Shown here piece after piece: positions 24,781 through 33,684 of a DNA stretch of 64,000 bases. Position 1 is the first letter of the stretch. Each line of letters begins with the position of its first letter. Location of the stretch: NCBI RefSeq assembly GCF_000725285.1, contig NZ_CP007161.1, forward strand, positions 1,845,911 through 1,909,910, given 5' to 3'. The stretch comes from Virgibacillus sp. SK37 (GTDB lineage: Bacteria > Bacillota > Bacilli > Bacillales > Amphibacillaceae). The notes under the pieces are model-generated. The model was not told where the DNA came from. It searched no databases and worked only from the letters and a program-made list of their open reading frames with translations. The position numbers were made by a program, and so were the translations under genes.

Positions 24781-25842
24781 ATGGAGAAACTAAACAATTT
24801 AAAAAAAGCCTTAGAAGGCAAAAATGTAGATGGTATTTTAATTAGCAGCGATTTTAACAGAAGATATATTACTGGTTTCACTGGGACAGCAGGGGTTGCA
24901 CTTGTTGGTCAGAATGATACCAAATTCATTACGGACTTCCGTTATATGGAACAAGCCAATGAACAAGCGAAAGATTTTGATGTCATTGAGCATAAACAAC
25001 CAATCGAACTGGAAATAAAAGATCAGCTTAGCAACATGGGAATAAAGCGGCTTGGCTTTGAAAAAGATCATGTGACATATAGTCAGTTTGAGACGTATAA
25101 AAAGACCTTTGGCGTGGAATTGGTTCCTGTGAGTGGTTTAGTTGAAGATTTGCGTCTAATTAAGACAGAAGAAGAAGTGGAAATTATAAAGAAAGCTGCA
25201 AAAATTGCAGATGATGCGTTTGAGCACATTCAAGCCTTTATAAAACCAGGCGTAAAAGAAATTGATATATCGAATGAGTTAGAGTTCTATATGAGAAAAC
25301 AAGGTGCTACATCTTCAAGCTTTGATATAATAGTAGCATCTGGCCTACGTTCCGCTCTTCCTCATGGAGTCGCCTCAGATAAGGTGATCCAGTCTGGAGA
25401 ATTAGTTACGTTAGATTATGGAGCACTATATAACGGGTACTGTTCAGATATAACAAGAACCTTGGCTGTTGGGGAAATAAGTGATAATTTGCGGGAAATT
25501 TATAATACAGTGCTGGAAGCGCAGCTTAGAGGGGTAAATGGAATAAAAGCTGGCATAACTGGTAAAGAAGCGGATGCTTTAACAAGAGACTATATTACAG
25601 AACAAGGGTATGGAACGTATTTTGGCCACTCAACAGGGCATGGATTAGGAATGGAAGTACATGAAGCTCCAGGACTATCCTATAGAACAGAGGATAAATT
25701 GAGGGCAGGTATGGTTGTAACAGTAGAACCAGGTATATACATACCTAATGTAGGTGGTTGCAGAATAGAAGATGATATTCTGATAACAGAGGATGGTAAT
25801 GAGCGTTTAACCTTAGCTCCAAAAGAACTCATCCAACTATAG
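24781..25842 (+). CDS. yqhT: M24 family aminopeptidase (Xaa-Pro peptidase type)
   Basis: 353 aa from ATG 24781, with AAAGGGAGA upstream; an in-frame ATG at 24733 is unsupported. N-terminal creatinase-like domain (1-125) and a C-terminal pita-bread domain with the dinuclear metal ligands in order: LDYGALYNGYCSDITRT (two Asp), GHSTGHGLGMEVHEAP (His), VTVEPGIYIP (Glu) and CRIEDDILIT (Glu). It removes N-terminal residues before proline in peptides in the cytosol. It lies 33 bases before efp, whose product also deals with proline; conserved linkage in Bacillus. Confidence 0.93.
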   Translation: MEKLNNLKKALEGKNVDGILISSDFNRRYITGFTGTAGVALVGQNDTKFITDFRYMEQANEQAKDFDVIEHKQPIELEIKDQLSNMGIKRLGFEKDHVTYSQFETYKKTFGVELVPVSGLVEDLRLIKTEEEVEIIKKAAKIADDAFEHIQAFIKPGVKEIDISNELEFYMRKQGATSSSFDIIVASGLRSALPHGVASDKVIQSGELVTLDYGALYNGYCSDITRTLAVGEISDNLREIYNTVLEAQLRGVNGIKAGITGKEADALTRDYITEQGYGTYFGHSTGHGLGMEVHEAPGLSYRTEDKLRAGMVVTVEPGIYIPNVGGCRIEDDILITEDGNERLTLAPKELIQL

Positions 25843-25875
25843 AAACAGTACACATGTAAAGGGAGGATCTACAAC

Positions 25876-26433
25876 ATGATATCAGTAAATGATTTTAAAA
25901 CAGGTTTAACAATTGAGGTTGATAATGATATTTGGCAGGTAATGGAGTTTCAGCATGTTAAACCAGGGAAGGGAGCAGCTTTTGTTCGTTCCAAGCTTCG
26001 CAATTTACGAAATGGAAACATTCAAGAAAAAACATTCCGCGGAGGAGAAAAGGTAAACAAAGCCCATATCGAAAATAAAAAGATGCAGTATTTATATGGA
26101 TCCGGGGACTCCCATGCCTTTATGGATACAAATACGTATGAACAAATTGACCTGACTACAAGCCAAATAGAGCATGAGCTAAAATTCATGAAAGAAAATA
26201 TGGAAGTATCTATTATAACCTATGAAGGTGAAATATTAGGGGTTGATTTGCCAAAGAACGTTGAACTTGAGGTTACGGAGACCGAGCCCGGCATTAAAGG
26301 CGACACAGCTAGTGGGGGAACTAAACCAGCAACGTTGGAAACAGGGCATACAGTGCAAGTACCTTTTTTCATTAATAAAGGTGACGTTTTGCAGATCAAT
26401 ACTACTGATGGAAAATATGTTTCAAGAGCATAA
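25876..26433 (+). CDS. efp: Translation elongation factor P
   Basis: 185 aa, GGGAGGA upstream of ATG 25876. Three-domain EF-P that enters the ribosome E site and relieves stalling at polyproline. Lys32 at the tip of domain I ([14 protein letters not shown]) is the residue carrying 5-aminopentanol in B. subtilis EF-P. The OB-fold ends with the signature [15 protein letters not shown]. Likely cotranscribed with yqhT and followed by a terminator. Confidence 0.98.
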   Translation: MISVNDFKTGLTIEVDNDIWQVMEFQHVKPGKGAAFVRSKLRNLRNGNIQEKTFRGGEKVNKAHIENKKMQYLYGSGDSHAFMDTNTYEQIDLTTSQIEHELKFMKENMEVSIITYEGEILGVDLPKNVELEVTETEPGIKGDTASGGTKPATLETGHTVQVPFFINKGDVLQINTTDGKYVSRA

Positions 26434-26487
26434 ATTCATGGAAGCAAAACAGGCATAATTCGTCCTGTATAGATATCTAAGCAATTA

Positions 26488-26516
26488 AAAGCAGTCCTAC
26501 AAGGGCTGCTTTTTTA
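26488..26516 (+). terminator. Terminator after efp
   Basis: AAAGCAGTCC pairs with GGGCTGCTTT (one G-U) around a 5-base loop, followed by TTTT. Confidence 0.85.
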
Positions 26517-26639
26517 CATGGAAAAATAATATGAAATGCTGATTCTAATATATGATAGCGCTACTCAATGATTCGCAAAATAGATTAACTCCGAACTAAC
26601 TGGGGTTAGATGGAGTAATTAATTTTACAGAGGAAGCAC

Positions 26640-27380
26640 TCATTGATTTGCGTTTCAGGCGGACGCTTTCACACCTCCGGGTACAAGCGCGACAATTGTT
26701 CGTAACCTCACAGTGTCTTCTTTGCCGCCCGGCATGGCCTCAGCCGCTTCCTTCGCTACGCTCCGTCCAGGGTCTTCGCCTCATGCTATTCGAGGCCACT
26801 GAAAAAGTCCGGTAAATCCTTGAGAAGGCTAGTTCCAAAAAATTACATCCCCACTTTTTTAGTCTATGAGTGGAGTAAACTGGCATTGACTCTCCATCTA
26901 GGCAAATTAAACAACGAAATTTTGGGATAGCGTTTTTTGAAAAACTTCTATTTTAGTAGAGAATGACTTTTTCAGTGGCCTCATGCTATTCCGGCAGGAG
27001 TCGCCCCCTTCCGCTCCAATCAATGGGTATGTGCTATTGATTAATTTGAGGTATTTAGGAATTGAATAAGTGGCTCTTATCTTTAACAGCTTTGAGATAT
27101 ACACCTTAGCGAAGGGGAAATATGGAGACTCCTCGAAAATGACAATACACATTTTCATCGTGCGATGGATTGCTGACGAAGCCTTCCCTGTCCTGCGGGA
27201 AAAGCGAGACTAGCGAGACCCCGCATTCATACAAAGGTTGGAAGGCTAAAGTCGCGACGTCCTGGGGCTGCGCATACTCGCCCCACCAAAACCCATTGTC
27301 GCAACACCTTCATGACCAACATCCTGTTGGCCCGAGGCTCGCAGGCCGCCCGCGGAAAGCGGAATATTTCCCCGTAGCGG
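26640..27380. repeat. Mosaic of interspersed GC-rich Bacillaceae repeats
   Basis: This stretch is much richer in GC than its surroundings and has no plausible gene. The left part (26653-26780) runs GTTTCAGGCGGACGCTTTC, then a blocky GC segment ending GTCCAGGGTCTTCGCC, and resumes after the MITE as CCGGCAGGAGTCGCCCCC. The right part (27175-27362) has the inverse signature: CTGCGGGAAAAGCGAG, GTCGCGACGTCCTG, CCAACATCCTGTTGG and CCGCCCGCGGAAAGCGG. GCTTTC at the left and GAAAGC at the right are inverted relative to each other. I recognise these as the GC-rich intergenic repeats common in Bacillus/Oceanobacillus genomes; their role is unknown. Confidence 0.6.
26792..26982. mobile_element. 191-bp MITE with terminal inverted repeats and 9-bp target duplication
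   Basis: Perfect 18-bp terminal inverted repeats, GAGGCCACTGAAAAAGTC (26792-26809) and its complement (26965-26982), enclose 155 bp without a gene. ATGCTATTC directly flanks both sides (26783-26791 and 26983-26991). Removing the element and one flank copy joins the GC-rich repeat into a continuous sequence. It must be moved in trans by a transposase encoded elsewhere; the ends resemble those of DDE-transposase IS elements, family not determined. Confidence 0.85.
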
Positions 27381-27714
27381 TGATTTACGCAGTCTCTATA
27401 TTCTTAGTTACGTCGCAGTTTTCTCCTACTGCGAATTACTTTCTTTTATTGCTGATTAGTACCTCTTACGGCAGATAGTACTAACCACTAGTTCATAATT
27501 TACTCCTACTATGGATAACGTTTAGACCCCACTTTGCAATAGATCCAAAGCTTTGTGCTTTATTAAGTTTTAATGCTTGAACCGTCACGTCATTCCAATG
27601 GAGCCATATTATTATTGATCATTGCCCTTCGTTTGTTTAACTCTGCTACTTCCCTTGTCTTTTTCAACTCTAAAGAACTAATGAACTTTCTGCTTTTAGA
27701 TTATCAATAGAAAG

Positions 27715-27742
27715 GCATATTTTTTTAGCTTACACATACATT
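27715..27742 (+). promoter_or_regulatory. SigE-type promoter of the spoIIIA operon
   Basis: GCATATT (27715-27721) and CATACATT (27735-27742) match the sigma-E consensus KMATATT / CATACAMT with a 13-base spacer, 37 bases before spoIIIAA. spoIIIA is sigma-E controlled in B. subtilis. Confidence 0.65.
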
Positions 27743-27778
27743 TACTAATAAGTTATTTACAAAAAGTGAGGACATGCC

Positions 27779-28765
27779 ATGGAAGAAATATTACGAATTT
27801 TTCCGGAAACACTTCAGCAAAAGTTAAGTAAGCATATAATGAATCGTTGGAATGAACTGCAGGAGATAAGGTTGAGATTAAATCAACCTGTGGAATTAAT
27901 TTGGGACAACGTTAATGAATGGTTAGACAATGCTAGGCCTACAAAGCAAGAGTTTATATCTATTATAAACCAACTTAGCCAGTTTTCATTATATCGTATG
28001 GAGGATGAACTTAGAGAAGGTTATATAACGATTGAAGGTGGTCATCGGATTGGTTTAGCGGGAAAAGTCAATACACTTGGCGGCAATGTAAAATCTATTC
28101 AATATATAACCTTTTTAAACATACGTATAGCCAAGGCAAAGGTTGGTGTAGCAATACCGATCATACCATATTTGTACGATTCTCAATATGTAAATACTTT
28201 AATCGTAGGGCCACCTCAAACAGGGAAAACAACAATCATACGGGATGTAGCACGGATAATCGCTACTGGTTGGAAGGACAAGCCGGCTAAAAAGGTTGGT
28301 GTAATTGATGAACGTTCCGAGATTGCTGCTTCCATCAAAGGTATCCCTCAGCACAATTTAGGAAAAAGAACTGACGTAATGGATGCTTGCCCTAAGGCTG
28401 AGGGGATGATGATGATGATTCGCTCCATGTCTCCAGACATTTTAATTGTGGATGAAATTGGGACAAGTAAAGATGTAGAAGCTTTGATGGAAGCGACTCA
28501 TGCAGGTGTAAACATTATTTGTACGATACATGGAAAATCGTTGGACGAGATAAAAAGGAGACCCTCTTTTCGTCATCTTTTAATTCAAAAAATTTTTCAA
28601 CGGATTATCATTTTAGAAAAGCATGGAAAACCAGGCCACATTGCAGGGATTTACAACGAAGATGAGGTGAATATATGGAAGGAATCGAGGTGCTTATCGG
28701 ATGATGTGGGTTGGAGCACTTCTTTTGGTAGGAACAACTACCTGGATGGGATTCGAATGGAGTAA
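27779..28765 (+). CDS. spoIIIAA: Stage III sporulation protein AA (secretion-type ATPase)
   Basis: 328 aa, GTGAGGA upstream of ATG 27779. GspE-like ATPase of the mother-cell side of the SpoIIIA-SpoIIQ channel, which feeds and signals the engulfed forespore. Walker A is GPPQTGKTT (~residue 142) with the usual Q in place of G for this family; Walker B is SPDILIVDEIG (~residue 220). The C-terminus runs 65 bases into spoIIIAB in another frame, somewhat longer than the ~307 aa of the B. subtilis protein. Confidence 0.95.
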   Translation: MEEILRIFPETLQQKLSKHIMNRWNELQEIRLRLNQPVELIWDNVNEWLDNARPTKQEFISIINQLSQFSLYRMEDELREGYITIEGGHRIGLAGKVNTLGGNVKSIQYITFLNIRIAKAKVGVAIPIIPYLYDSQYVNTLIVGPPQTGKTTIIRDVARIIATGWKDKPAKKVGVIDERSEIAASIKGIPQHNLGKRTDVMDACPKAEGMMMMIRSMSPDILIVDEIGTSKDVEALMEATHAGVNIICTIHGKSLDEIKRRPSFRHLLIQKIFQRIIILEKHGKPGHIAGIYNEDEVNIWKESRCLSDDVGWSTSFGRNNYLDGIRME

Positions 28766-29213
28766 CAGACTGGAGAAAAGACCACGGCATATCCGTCAAT
28801 TAAAAAATGCGTTACAAATATTAGAAGCTGAAATGATTTATAGCCAATCTCCTCTAAAAGACGCTTTTACTGTTATATCTAAACAAGTTCCTGAACCAAC
28901 AAGAACGTTTTTTGCTGGACTAGATGATTTTCTTAATGACAATAACAAAGACCTATTTATTGTCTGGAACAATGCTGTTAATAAACTGATGGAAGTGTCT
29001 TCTTTGGATAGGAATGAAAAGGAAATTTTACTACAATTTGGAAGGACATTGGGTCAGCATGATTTCGTTCAACAACAGAAACATATACAACTCGCAGTCG
29101 GACATCTGGACAGGGAATTGGAAGAGGCAAGAGATAATTATTTGAAATACAGTAAAATGGCGAAAAGCCTCGGATTCTTATGTGGGGTATTCATTGTATT
29201 ATTGCTTATCTAA
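28701..29213 (+). CDS. spoIIIAB: Stage III sporulation protein AB
   Basis: 170 aa from ATG 28701, with GAGGTG 8 bases upstream. It has an N-terminal hydrophobic segment (WVGALLLVGTTTWMGFEW), a helical bundle (RQLKNALQILEAEMIYSQSPL) and a C-terminal transmembrane helix (SLGFLCGVFIVLLLI), and resembles GspF/type II secretion platform proteins. Mother-cell membrane component of the SpoIIIA complex. The start is set by the conserved TTTW-GFEW pattern, so the overlap with spoIIIAA appears real. Confidence 0.93.
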   Translation: MMWVGALLLVGTTTWMGFEWSNRLEKRPRHIRQLKNALQILEAEMIYSQSPLKDAFTVISKQVPEPTRTFFAGLDDFLNDNNKDLFIVWNNAVNKLMEVSSLDRNEKEILLQFGRTLGQHDFVQQQKHIQLAVGHLDRELEEARDNYLKYSKMAKSLGFLCGVFIVLLLI

Positions 29214-29232
29214 GAAAGAAAGGAGCCCATCT

Positions 29233-29439
29233 ATGCTTACAGATGCGTCTATTCTCTTCCAAATTGCTGGAATTGGGATCATTGTAGCATTAATCCATAC
29301 AATACTAAAACAAATGGGAAAAGAAGAAATTGCACAATTTGCTACATTATTGGGGTTTATCATTGTGCTCGTAATTGTAATCAATGGTCTTTCAGAATTA
29401 TTTCAACAAATTAAATCTGTATTTTTATTCCAAGGGTAG
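29233..29439 (+). CDS. spoIIIAC: Stage III sporulation protein AC
   Basis: 68 aa from ATG 29233 (MLTDASILFQIAGIG), AAAGGAG upstream; 68 aa equals the B. subtilis protein. Two transmembrane helices: ILFQIAGIGIIVALIHTIL and FATLLGFIIVLVIVINGL. Small integral membrane part of the SpoIIIA channel, closely related to SpoIIIAD. The gene begins 19 bases after spoIIIAB. Confidence 0.95.
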   Translation: MLTDASILFQIAGIGIIVALIHTILKQMGKEEIAQFATLLGFIIVLVIVINGLSELFQQIKSVFLFQG

Positions 29440-29445
29440 ATTATT

Positions 29446-29838
29446 ATGGACATTTTGCAGATTGTAACACTTGGGCTCGTTGCAACCATCTTATATATTA
29501 CTTTAAAAGATATTAATGGATCGTTTGCCTTTTTTATTATTATCATAACAGGAATTATCATCTTCATATCCATCGTTCATCAAATTGGAACCATCTTTCA
29601 ATTACTTCAATCACTTGGCGAAAAAGCAAACGTAAAAGGTATGTATATGGAAACAATCCTTAAAATAATTGGAATATCGTATATTGCAGAATTAGGTGCA
29701 AGTATATCTAAAGATGCCGGCCTTCAATCCGTTGCTTCTTATATTGAACTGGCAGGGAAAATATTTATTCTTTTATTAGCAGTTCCGATTATTACTGCTG
29801 TGATCGAGGCGATATTGGGCTTCTTGCCGGCAACCTAA
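29446..29838 (+). CDS. spoIIIAD: Stage III sporulation protein AD
   Basis: 130 aa, four transmembrane segments (ILQIVTLGLVATILYITL, FAFFIIIITGIIIFISIVH, ILKIIGISYIAELGASI, and IFILLLAVPIITAVIEAIL). Its first half is homologous to SpoIIIAC. It is part of the mother-cell outer-membrane complex of the feeding channel. Six bases separate it from spoIIIAC; conserved order in all endospore formers. Confidence 0.95.
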   Translation: MDILQIVTLGLVATILYITLKDINGSFAFFIIIITGIIIFISIVHQIGTIFQLLQSLGEKANVKGMYMETILKIIGISYIAELGASISKDAGLQSVASYIELAGKIFILLLAVPIITAVIEAILGFLPAT

Positions 29839-29872
29839 TGAACCAATGAATGGAAAGAAAGGGGAAATAGGT

Positions 29873-31060
29873 GTGAATCGGACTGTTAAAATCGTGATAG
29901 TTTTCTTGCTAATCTTCCCTTATATAGTTTCAGGTCAAGTATCGGTTGCAGCAACAAGTCCCCCTGTTGGTTCTGATGAATTAGAGGATGCCATGCTTCA
30001 AGAGATTTCTCTAGAAGGTGTACAGGAGTACTGGAGTGAGCTGGTGGATGAATATAATGGCTATTTACCAGGAATTGAGAAAAAAAGCGTCTATGATCTA
30101 ATAAAAAATCAAGAGTCTTTTTCAATTAAAGATAGCGTTATTGGTTTTCTGGAATTTTTATTTTATGAACTAATATTAAATGGAAAGTTACTTGGTATGT
30201 TGTTAATGCTTACATTGTTCTCAATTATTTTGCAGACGATGCATACTGCCTTTGAAAAAAGTGCGGTAAGTAAGATTGCTTACTTCGTTGTTTACATTGT
30301 ACTAATATTCATTGCACTGAACAGCTTTTATCTGGCCTTTTCTTATGCCAAAGAGGCAATCGATACAATGAGCAGCTTTATGATTGCATTATTGCCATTG
30401 GTACTTGGGCTGATGGCAACCTTTGGAAACCTGCTTACAGTGTCTTTCTTTCATCCAATTATCATTTTTCTTATCAATTTAAGTGGTTTGCTGACATCAC
30501 ATTTTATTATGCCTTTATTGTTTTTATCTGCTCTTCTACTAATTGTAAGTAGTTTAAGTGATGGATACAAAGTAACACATTTAGCTAAGTTATTACGAAA
30601 CATAGGTATAGGCACACTAGGGGTATTCTTCACTATTTTTCTGGGGGTATTATCTGTCCAGGGAGCAGCAAGTGCAATACAGGACGGTGTAGCTATGAAA
30701 ACAGCGAAGTTCCTTACCGGGAATTTTATCCCGGTAGTTGGCAGAACGTTCACTGATGCAGCAGACACTATTTTAAGTGCTTCGCTACTTTTAAAAAATG
30801 CAGTTGGAATCGTTGGCTTGGCCATCGTCTTATTTATTACTCTTTTTCCGGCAATCAAGATATTTGCTATTGCCTTAATATACAAGATAGCAGCTGCAAT
30901 TCTTCAACCGATAGGAGACGGTCCTGTTATATCCAGTCTCAATACAATAAGTAATTATATTGTCTATATACTAGCCTGTTTACTTGCGGTATCTTTTATG
31001 TTTCTGTTAGCTATTGTACTACTTGTTGCGGCTAGCAACATTACATTGCTTTTACGTTAA
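29873..31060 (+). CDS. spoIIIAE: Stage III sporulation protein AE
   Basis: 395 aa if started at GTG 29873 (NRTVKIVIVFLLIFPYIVSG), which has AAAGGGGAAA 6 bases upstream and places a cleavable signal peptide at the N-terminus; ATG 29846 would add nine residues with no ribosome binding site. After an extracellular acidic stretch (~25-90) come about seven transmembrane helices. Largest polytopic subunit of the SpoIIIA channel, membrane of the mother cell facing the forespore. Confidence 0.94.
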   Translation: MNRTVKIVIVFLLIFPYIVSGQVSVAATSPPVGSDELEDAMLQEISLEGVQEYWSELVDEYNGYLPGIEKKSVYDLIKNQESFSIKDSVIGFLEFLFYELILNGKLLGMLLMLTLFSIILQTMHTAFEKSAVSKIAYFVVYIVLIFIALNSFYLAFSYAKEAIDTMSSFMIALLPLVLGLMATFGNLLTVSFFHPIIIFLINLSGLLTSHFIMPLLFLSALLLIVSSLSDGYKVTHLAKLLRNIGIGTLGVFFTIFLGVLSVQGAASAIQDGVAMKTAKFLTGNFIPVVGRTFTDAADTILSASLLLKNAVGIVGLAIVLFITLFPAIKIFAIALIYKIAAAILQPIGDGPVISSLNTISNYIVYILACLLAVSFMFLLAIVLLVAASNITLLLR

Positions 31061-31070
31061 GGTGGTTAAA

Positions 31071-31694
31071 ATGAGTATACTTATAGACTGGATCACGCAG
31101 ATTATTATCTTTCTTCTTCTGGCAAGTGTTATCGATATATTAGTTTCTTCAACTAAGATGAAGAAATATGTAAAGTTAGTAACTGGGCTCATATTAGTAT
31201 TAATTTTATTAAAGCCCATTTTCTACGTTCTTCAAATTGATATTGAACAAGCTGTCCGGACTTCTATTAATCAAGTTAATTTAGAAAGAAACCATGATAA
31301 ATCTATAAAAAATTTAATAGAATTTCAAAAAAGTGAAATACAAACAACACATGATGCATATATTTTAAAACAAATGGCTGTCCAATTAACAGAGATTGCA
31401 GAAAAACCTCTATTAGAAAATTATAAGGTTGAAATCAAAAATATTGATTTTCAATTTACAGAAACAGCAGCTGAGGTTTCTTTTGAAGGATTGGAAAAAG
31501 TCATTGTATATATAAAAGAATCAAAGGGTGGGGAGGGAGCAGTGAGTTTAGTTGATGATGTGGTAATTGATATGAACAACCCTGTTGAAACCAAAGGAAA
31601 CGAGGATACCGAACAAATAGAGTCTTTTTTAAGAGAGCTTTGGGAAATGGGAGATAAGGACCTAACGGTTATAAAGGAGGGAGGGATCACTTGA
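31071..31694 (+). CDS. spoIIIAF: Stage III sporulation protein AF
   Basis: 207 aa from ATG 31071 (MSILIDWITQIIIFLLLASV), AAGGTGG upstream; the frame extends 57 bases further up inside spoIIIAE, without support. Two N-terminal transmembrane helices, then an intermembrane domain with the ring-building motif fold shared with SpoIIIAG/AH and secretion rings (residues ~90-170). The C-terminal end overlaps spoIIIAG by 4 bases. Confidence 0.93.
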   Translation: MSILIDWITQIIIFLLLASVIDILVSSTKMKKYVKLVTGLILVLILLKPIFYVLQIDIEQAVRTSINQVNLERNHDKSIKNLIEFQKSEIQTTHDAYILKQMAVQLTEIAEKPLLENYKVEIKNIDFQFTETAAEVSFEGLEKVIVYIKESKGGEGAVSLVDDVVIDMNNPVETKGNEDTEQIESFLRELWEMGDKDLTVIKEGGIT

Positions 31695-32317
31695 AGCAAC
31701 TGTTGGAAAGGTTTTTTGGACGGAAAGATAGTGAAGGCGGCAAACGACCATCCAAAAAAACAGGATATATGATCATATTGGGAATAGCCGGTTTGTTTTT
31801 GTTAATTCTCAGTAATATTTTCTCCTCGTCTCCTCCAGAAGCAATTAATGACCAAGAGCTTGAGAAAATGGAGACAGCAAAGGAAACAAGCCAGCAGGAG
31901 ACACCCACTACAACTAGTATAGATGAACTGGAATCCCTATATAAAAAAGATTTAGAAACAATGCTTAACAAAATAGAAGGAGTATCTGAGGCTGAAGTGA
32001 TGGTCAATCTGGAATCAACCTCGGTTAAGGTCTATGAAAAAAACTTAATAAAGGGGCAACAGTCAACGGATGAATCTGATAAAAATGGTGGAGAAAGAAA
32101 AGTAGAGGATCAAACGGAAGAAGTGCAGACAGTGCTAGTGAGACAAGGCGATAGAGAGGTACCTTTGTTGATACAAACAAAGAAACCCCAAGTCAGAGGA
32201 GTCTTTGTTGTAGCTAAGGGCGCAGACCATGCTACTGTAAAAAAATGGATGATCGAATCTATCTCGCGTGTGCTTGATGTTCCAAAACATAGAGTTTCAG
32301 TAATGCCAAAGAATTAG
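31691..32317 (+). CDS. spoIIIAG: Stage III sporulation protein AG
   Basis: 208 aa from TTG 31691, strong AAAGGAGGGAGGGA upstream. One transmembrane helix (GYMIILGIAGLFLLILSNIF, residues ~26-45), then an extracytoplasmic region with a ring-building fold (IEGVSEAEVMVNLESTSVKVYEKN ... VRGVFVVAKGADHATVKKWMIESISRVLDVPKHRVSVMPK). SpoIIIAG forms a large ring in the space between mother cell and forespore membranes. Overlaps spoIIIAF by 4 bases. Confidence 0.95.
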   Translation: MKQLLERFFGRKDSEGGKRPSKKTGYMIILGIAGLFLLILSNIFSSSPPEAINDQELEKMETAKETSQQETPTTTSIDELESLYKKDLETMLNKIEGVSEAEVMVNLESTSVKVYEKNLIKGQQSTDESDKNGGERKVEDQTEEVQTVLVRQGDREVPLLIQTKKPQVRGVFVVAKGADHATVKKWMIESISRVLDVPKHRVSVMPKN

Positions 32318-32332
32318 GGGAGGAATGAAGTT

Positions 32333-32890
32333 ATGTTAAAAAAGCAAACAGTTTGGTTGCTAACAATGTTAAGTTTAATGATTGTGTTGAGTGTGTATTA
32401 CATGACCTCACCAGCAAGTGAAGATTTAGCCTACATTAATGATGGACAAGATCAGGAGGAAGCTGTACCTACCGATTCGCAGGAGGCAGAAGAAGAAGAA
32501 GCTGGGGTAGAAGGTATTTCAAACATGGGGGAAGATGAATTATTTACCACCATTCGAATGGAATTGGAAGATGAGAGAAGTATGAAAAAGGATAGATTAA
32601 AAGATATTGTAGCTTCAAGTTCTGCTTCTGCAGATGAAAAGGATCAGGCGCTTAGAGATATTGACGTTATTGAGGATGTAACTACAAAGGAATCGATCCT
32701 TGAAGAAACTATTTTAGGTTCAGAAAAATATGATGATGTATTAGTTCGGTCAGAAGATGACAAAGTACATGTGCATGTAAAAGTTGATACACTCTCTTCT
32801 ACTGAAGTAGTTAACATTATGCAAATGGTGAGAGATGAATTTGGTGAAGTTCCTGTAGATGTAAATTTCCAACCTACAGCAAGTGAATAA
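32333..32890 (+). CDS. spoIIIAH: Stage III sporulation protein AH (partner of SpoIIQ)
   Basis: 185 aa, GGGGAGGAATG upstream of ATG 32333. N-terminal transmembrane anchor (VWLLTMLSLMIVLSVYYM), a Glu-rich linker (residues ~35-65) and a YscJ/FliF-like domain (~75-180). It crosses the mother-cell membrane and binds SpoIIQ from the forespore, closing the channel. Last gene of the operon, followed by a strong terminator. The acidic linker is long, as often seen in salt-adapted Bacillaceae. Confidence 0.95.
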   Translation: MLKKQTVWLLTMLSLMIVLSVYYMTSPASEDLAYINDGQDQEEAVPTDSQEAEEEEAGVEGISNMGEDELFTTIRMELEDERSMKKDRLKDIVASSSASADEKDQALRDIDVIEDVTTKESILEETILGSEKYDDVLVRSEDDKVHVHVKVDTLSSTEVVNIMQMVRDEFGEVPVDVNFQPTASE

Positions 32891-32896
32891 ATTGCT

Positions 32897-32930
32897 AAAA
32901 CCCGAGCCGTGGTCAGACTCGGGTTTTTTA
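32897..32930 (+). terminator. Terminator after spoIIIAH
   Basis: AAACCCGAGCC pairs with GACTCGGGTTT and is followed by TTT. Confidence 0.9.
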
Positions 32931-33079
32931 GCTCTTCGAGATAAAGCCCCTTCATTTAACATATGTAACTATTCGCATTGGAGACATATCATTGTTATAA
33001 TAAGTGAGTAAATTGTTTTGCAAAACCCACTGTGAAACCTTATTTATCAGAAGTTCCTTAAACAGGGAAGTATTCAATG

Positions 33080-33140
33080 TTGAATGAACACCACAATTTA
33101 TCGTAAAATATTATTAGGAGTTTTTAGGACCTAATACTAA
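33080..33140 (+). promoter_or_regulatory. accBC promoter with FapR-like operator
   Basis: -35 TTGAAT (33080-33085), spacer 18, -10 TAAAAT (33104-33109). Just downstream, TTAGGACCTAATACTAA (33124-33140) resembles the FapR operator TTAGTACCTRGTACTAA at about 14 of 17 positions, and would lie at roughly +8 to +24. Consensus quoted from memory. Confidence 0.5.
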
Positions 33141-33167
33141 AATTAAGAATGGAAGGGTGCTACCATT

Positions 33168-33671
33168 ATGTTGAAAGTGCAGGAAATTAGAGAAATTATC
33201 AAGCTAATTGATCAATCATCCATTAATCAATTTACTTATGAGTCAAACGGTACAACTATAACTATGGAAAAGTCAGCCGGAAATACAACTGTTCAACCAC
33301 AGAATACCCCAATTCAAGTAGTTGAAGAAAATCCGCCTGTGCAACCGAAGGAAGAACCAATTATTAAAGAAGAAAAGCCAGCGGAATCTCTTAAGGAGGA
33401 AACTGTAAAAGAAGAAACAAAACCATCTTATGATTATGAAATTACCTCACCTATGGTAGGGACATTTTATAGTTCACCATCTCCTGAAAGCGGCCCTTAT
33501 GTTTCTGTAGGCAGCAAGGTAGAAGATTCATCCATTGTATGTATAGTAGAGGCAATGAAGCTATTTAATGAAATTGAAGCAGAAGTTTCAGGGGAGATAG
33601 TTGAAATCCTTGTAAAAGATGGCGAGTTAGTAGAGTACGGTCAGCCATTATTCAGAGTAAACAAGAAATAA
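33168..33671 (+). CDS. accB: Acetyl-CoA carboxylase biotin carboxyl carrier protein
   Basis: 167 aa. The N-terminal helix pair (1-35) is followed by a Pro/Glu-rich flexible linker (~45-88) and a biotinyl domain with EAMK at 128-131, Lys131 being the biotin site. The domain carries the 'thumb' typical of AccB ([13 protein letters not shown]). It shuttles CO2 between AccC and the carboxyltransferase for malonyl-CoA synthesis. Thirteen bases before accC. Confidence 0.97.
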   Translation: MLKVQEIREIIKLIDQSSINQFTYESNGTTITMEKSAGNTTVQPQNTPIQVVEENPPVQPKEEPIIKEEKPAESLKEETVKEETKPSYDYEITSPMVGTFYSSPSPESGPYVSVGSKVEDSSIVCIVEAMKLFNEIEAEVSGEIVEILVKDGELVEYGQPLFRVNKK

Positions 33672-33684
33672 GGGGATGTAGCGT

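Noticed and set aside
26907-27478. Short open frames of 83 and 102 codons in the repeat region
   Set aside because: They run across the MITE and GC-rich repeats, lack ribosome binding sites, and look like chance frames, not transposase fragments.
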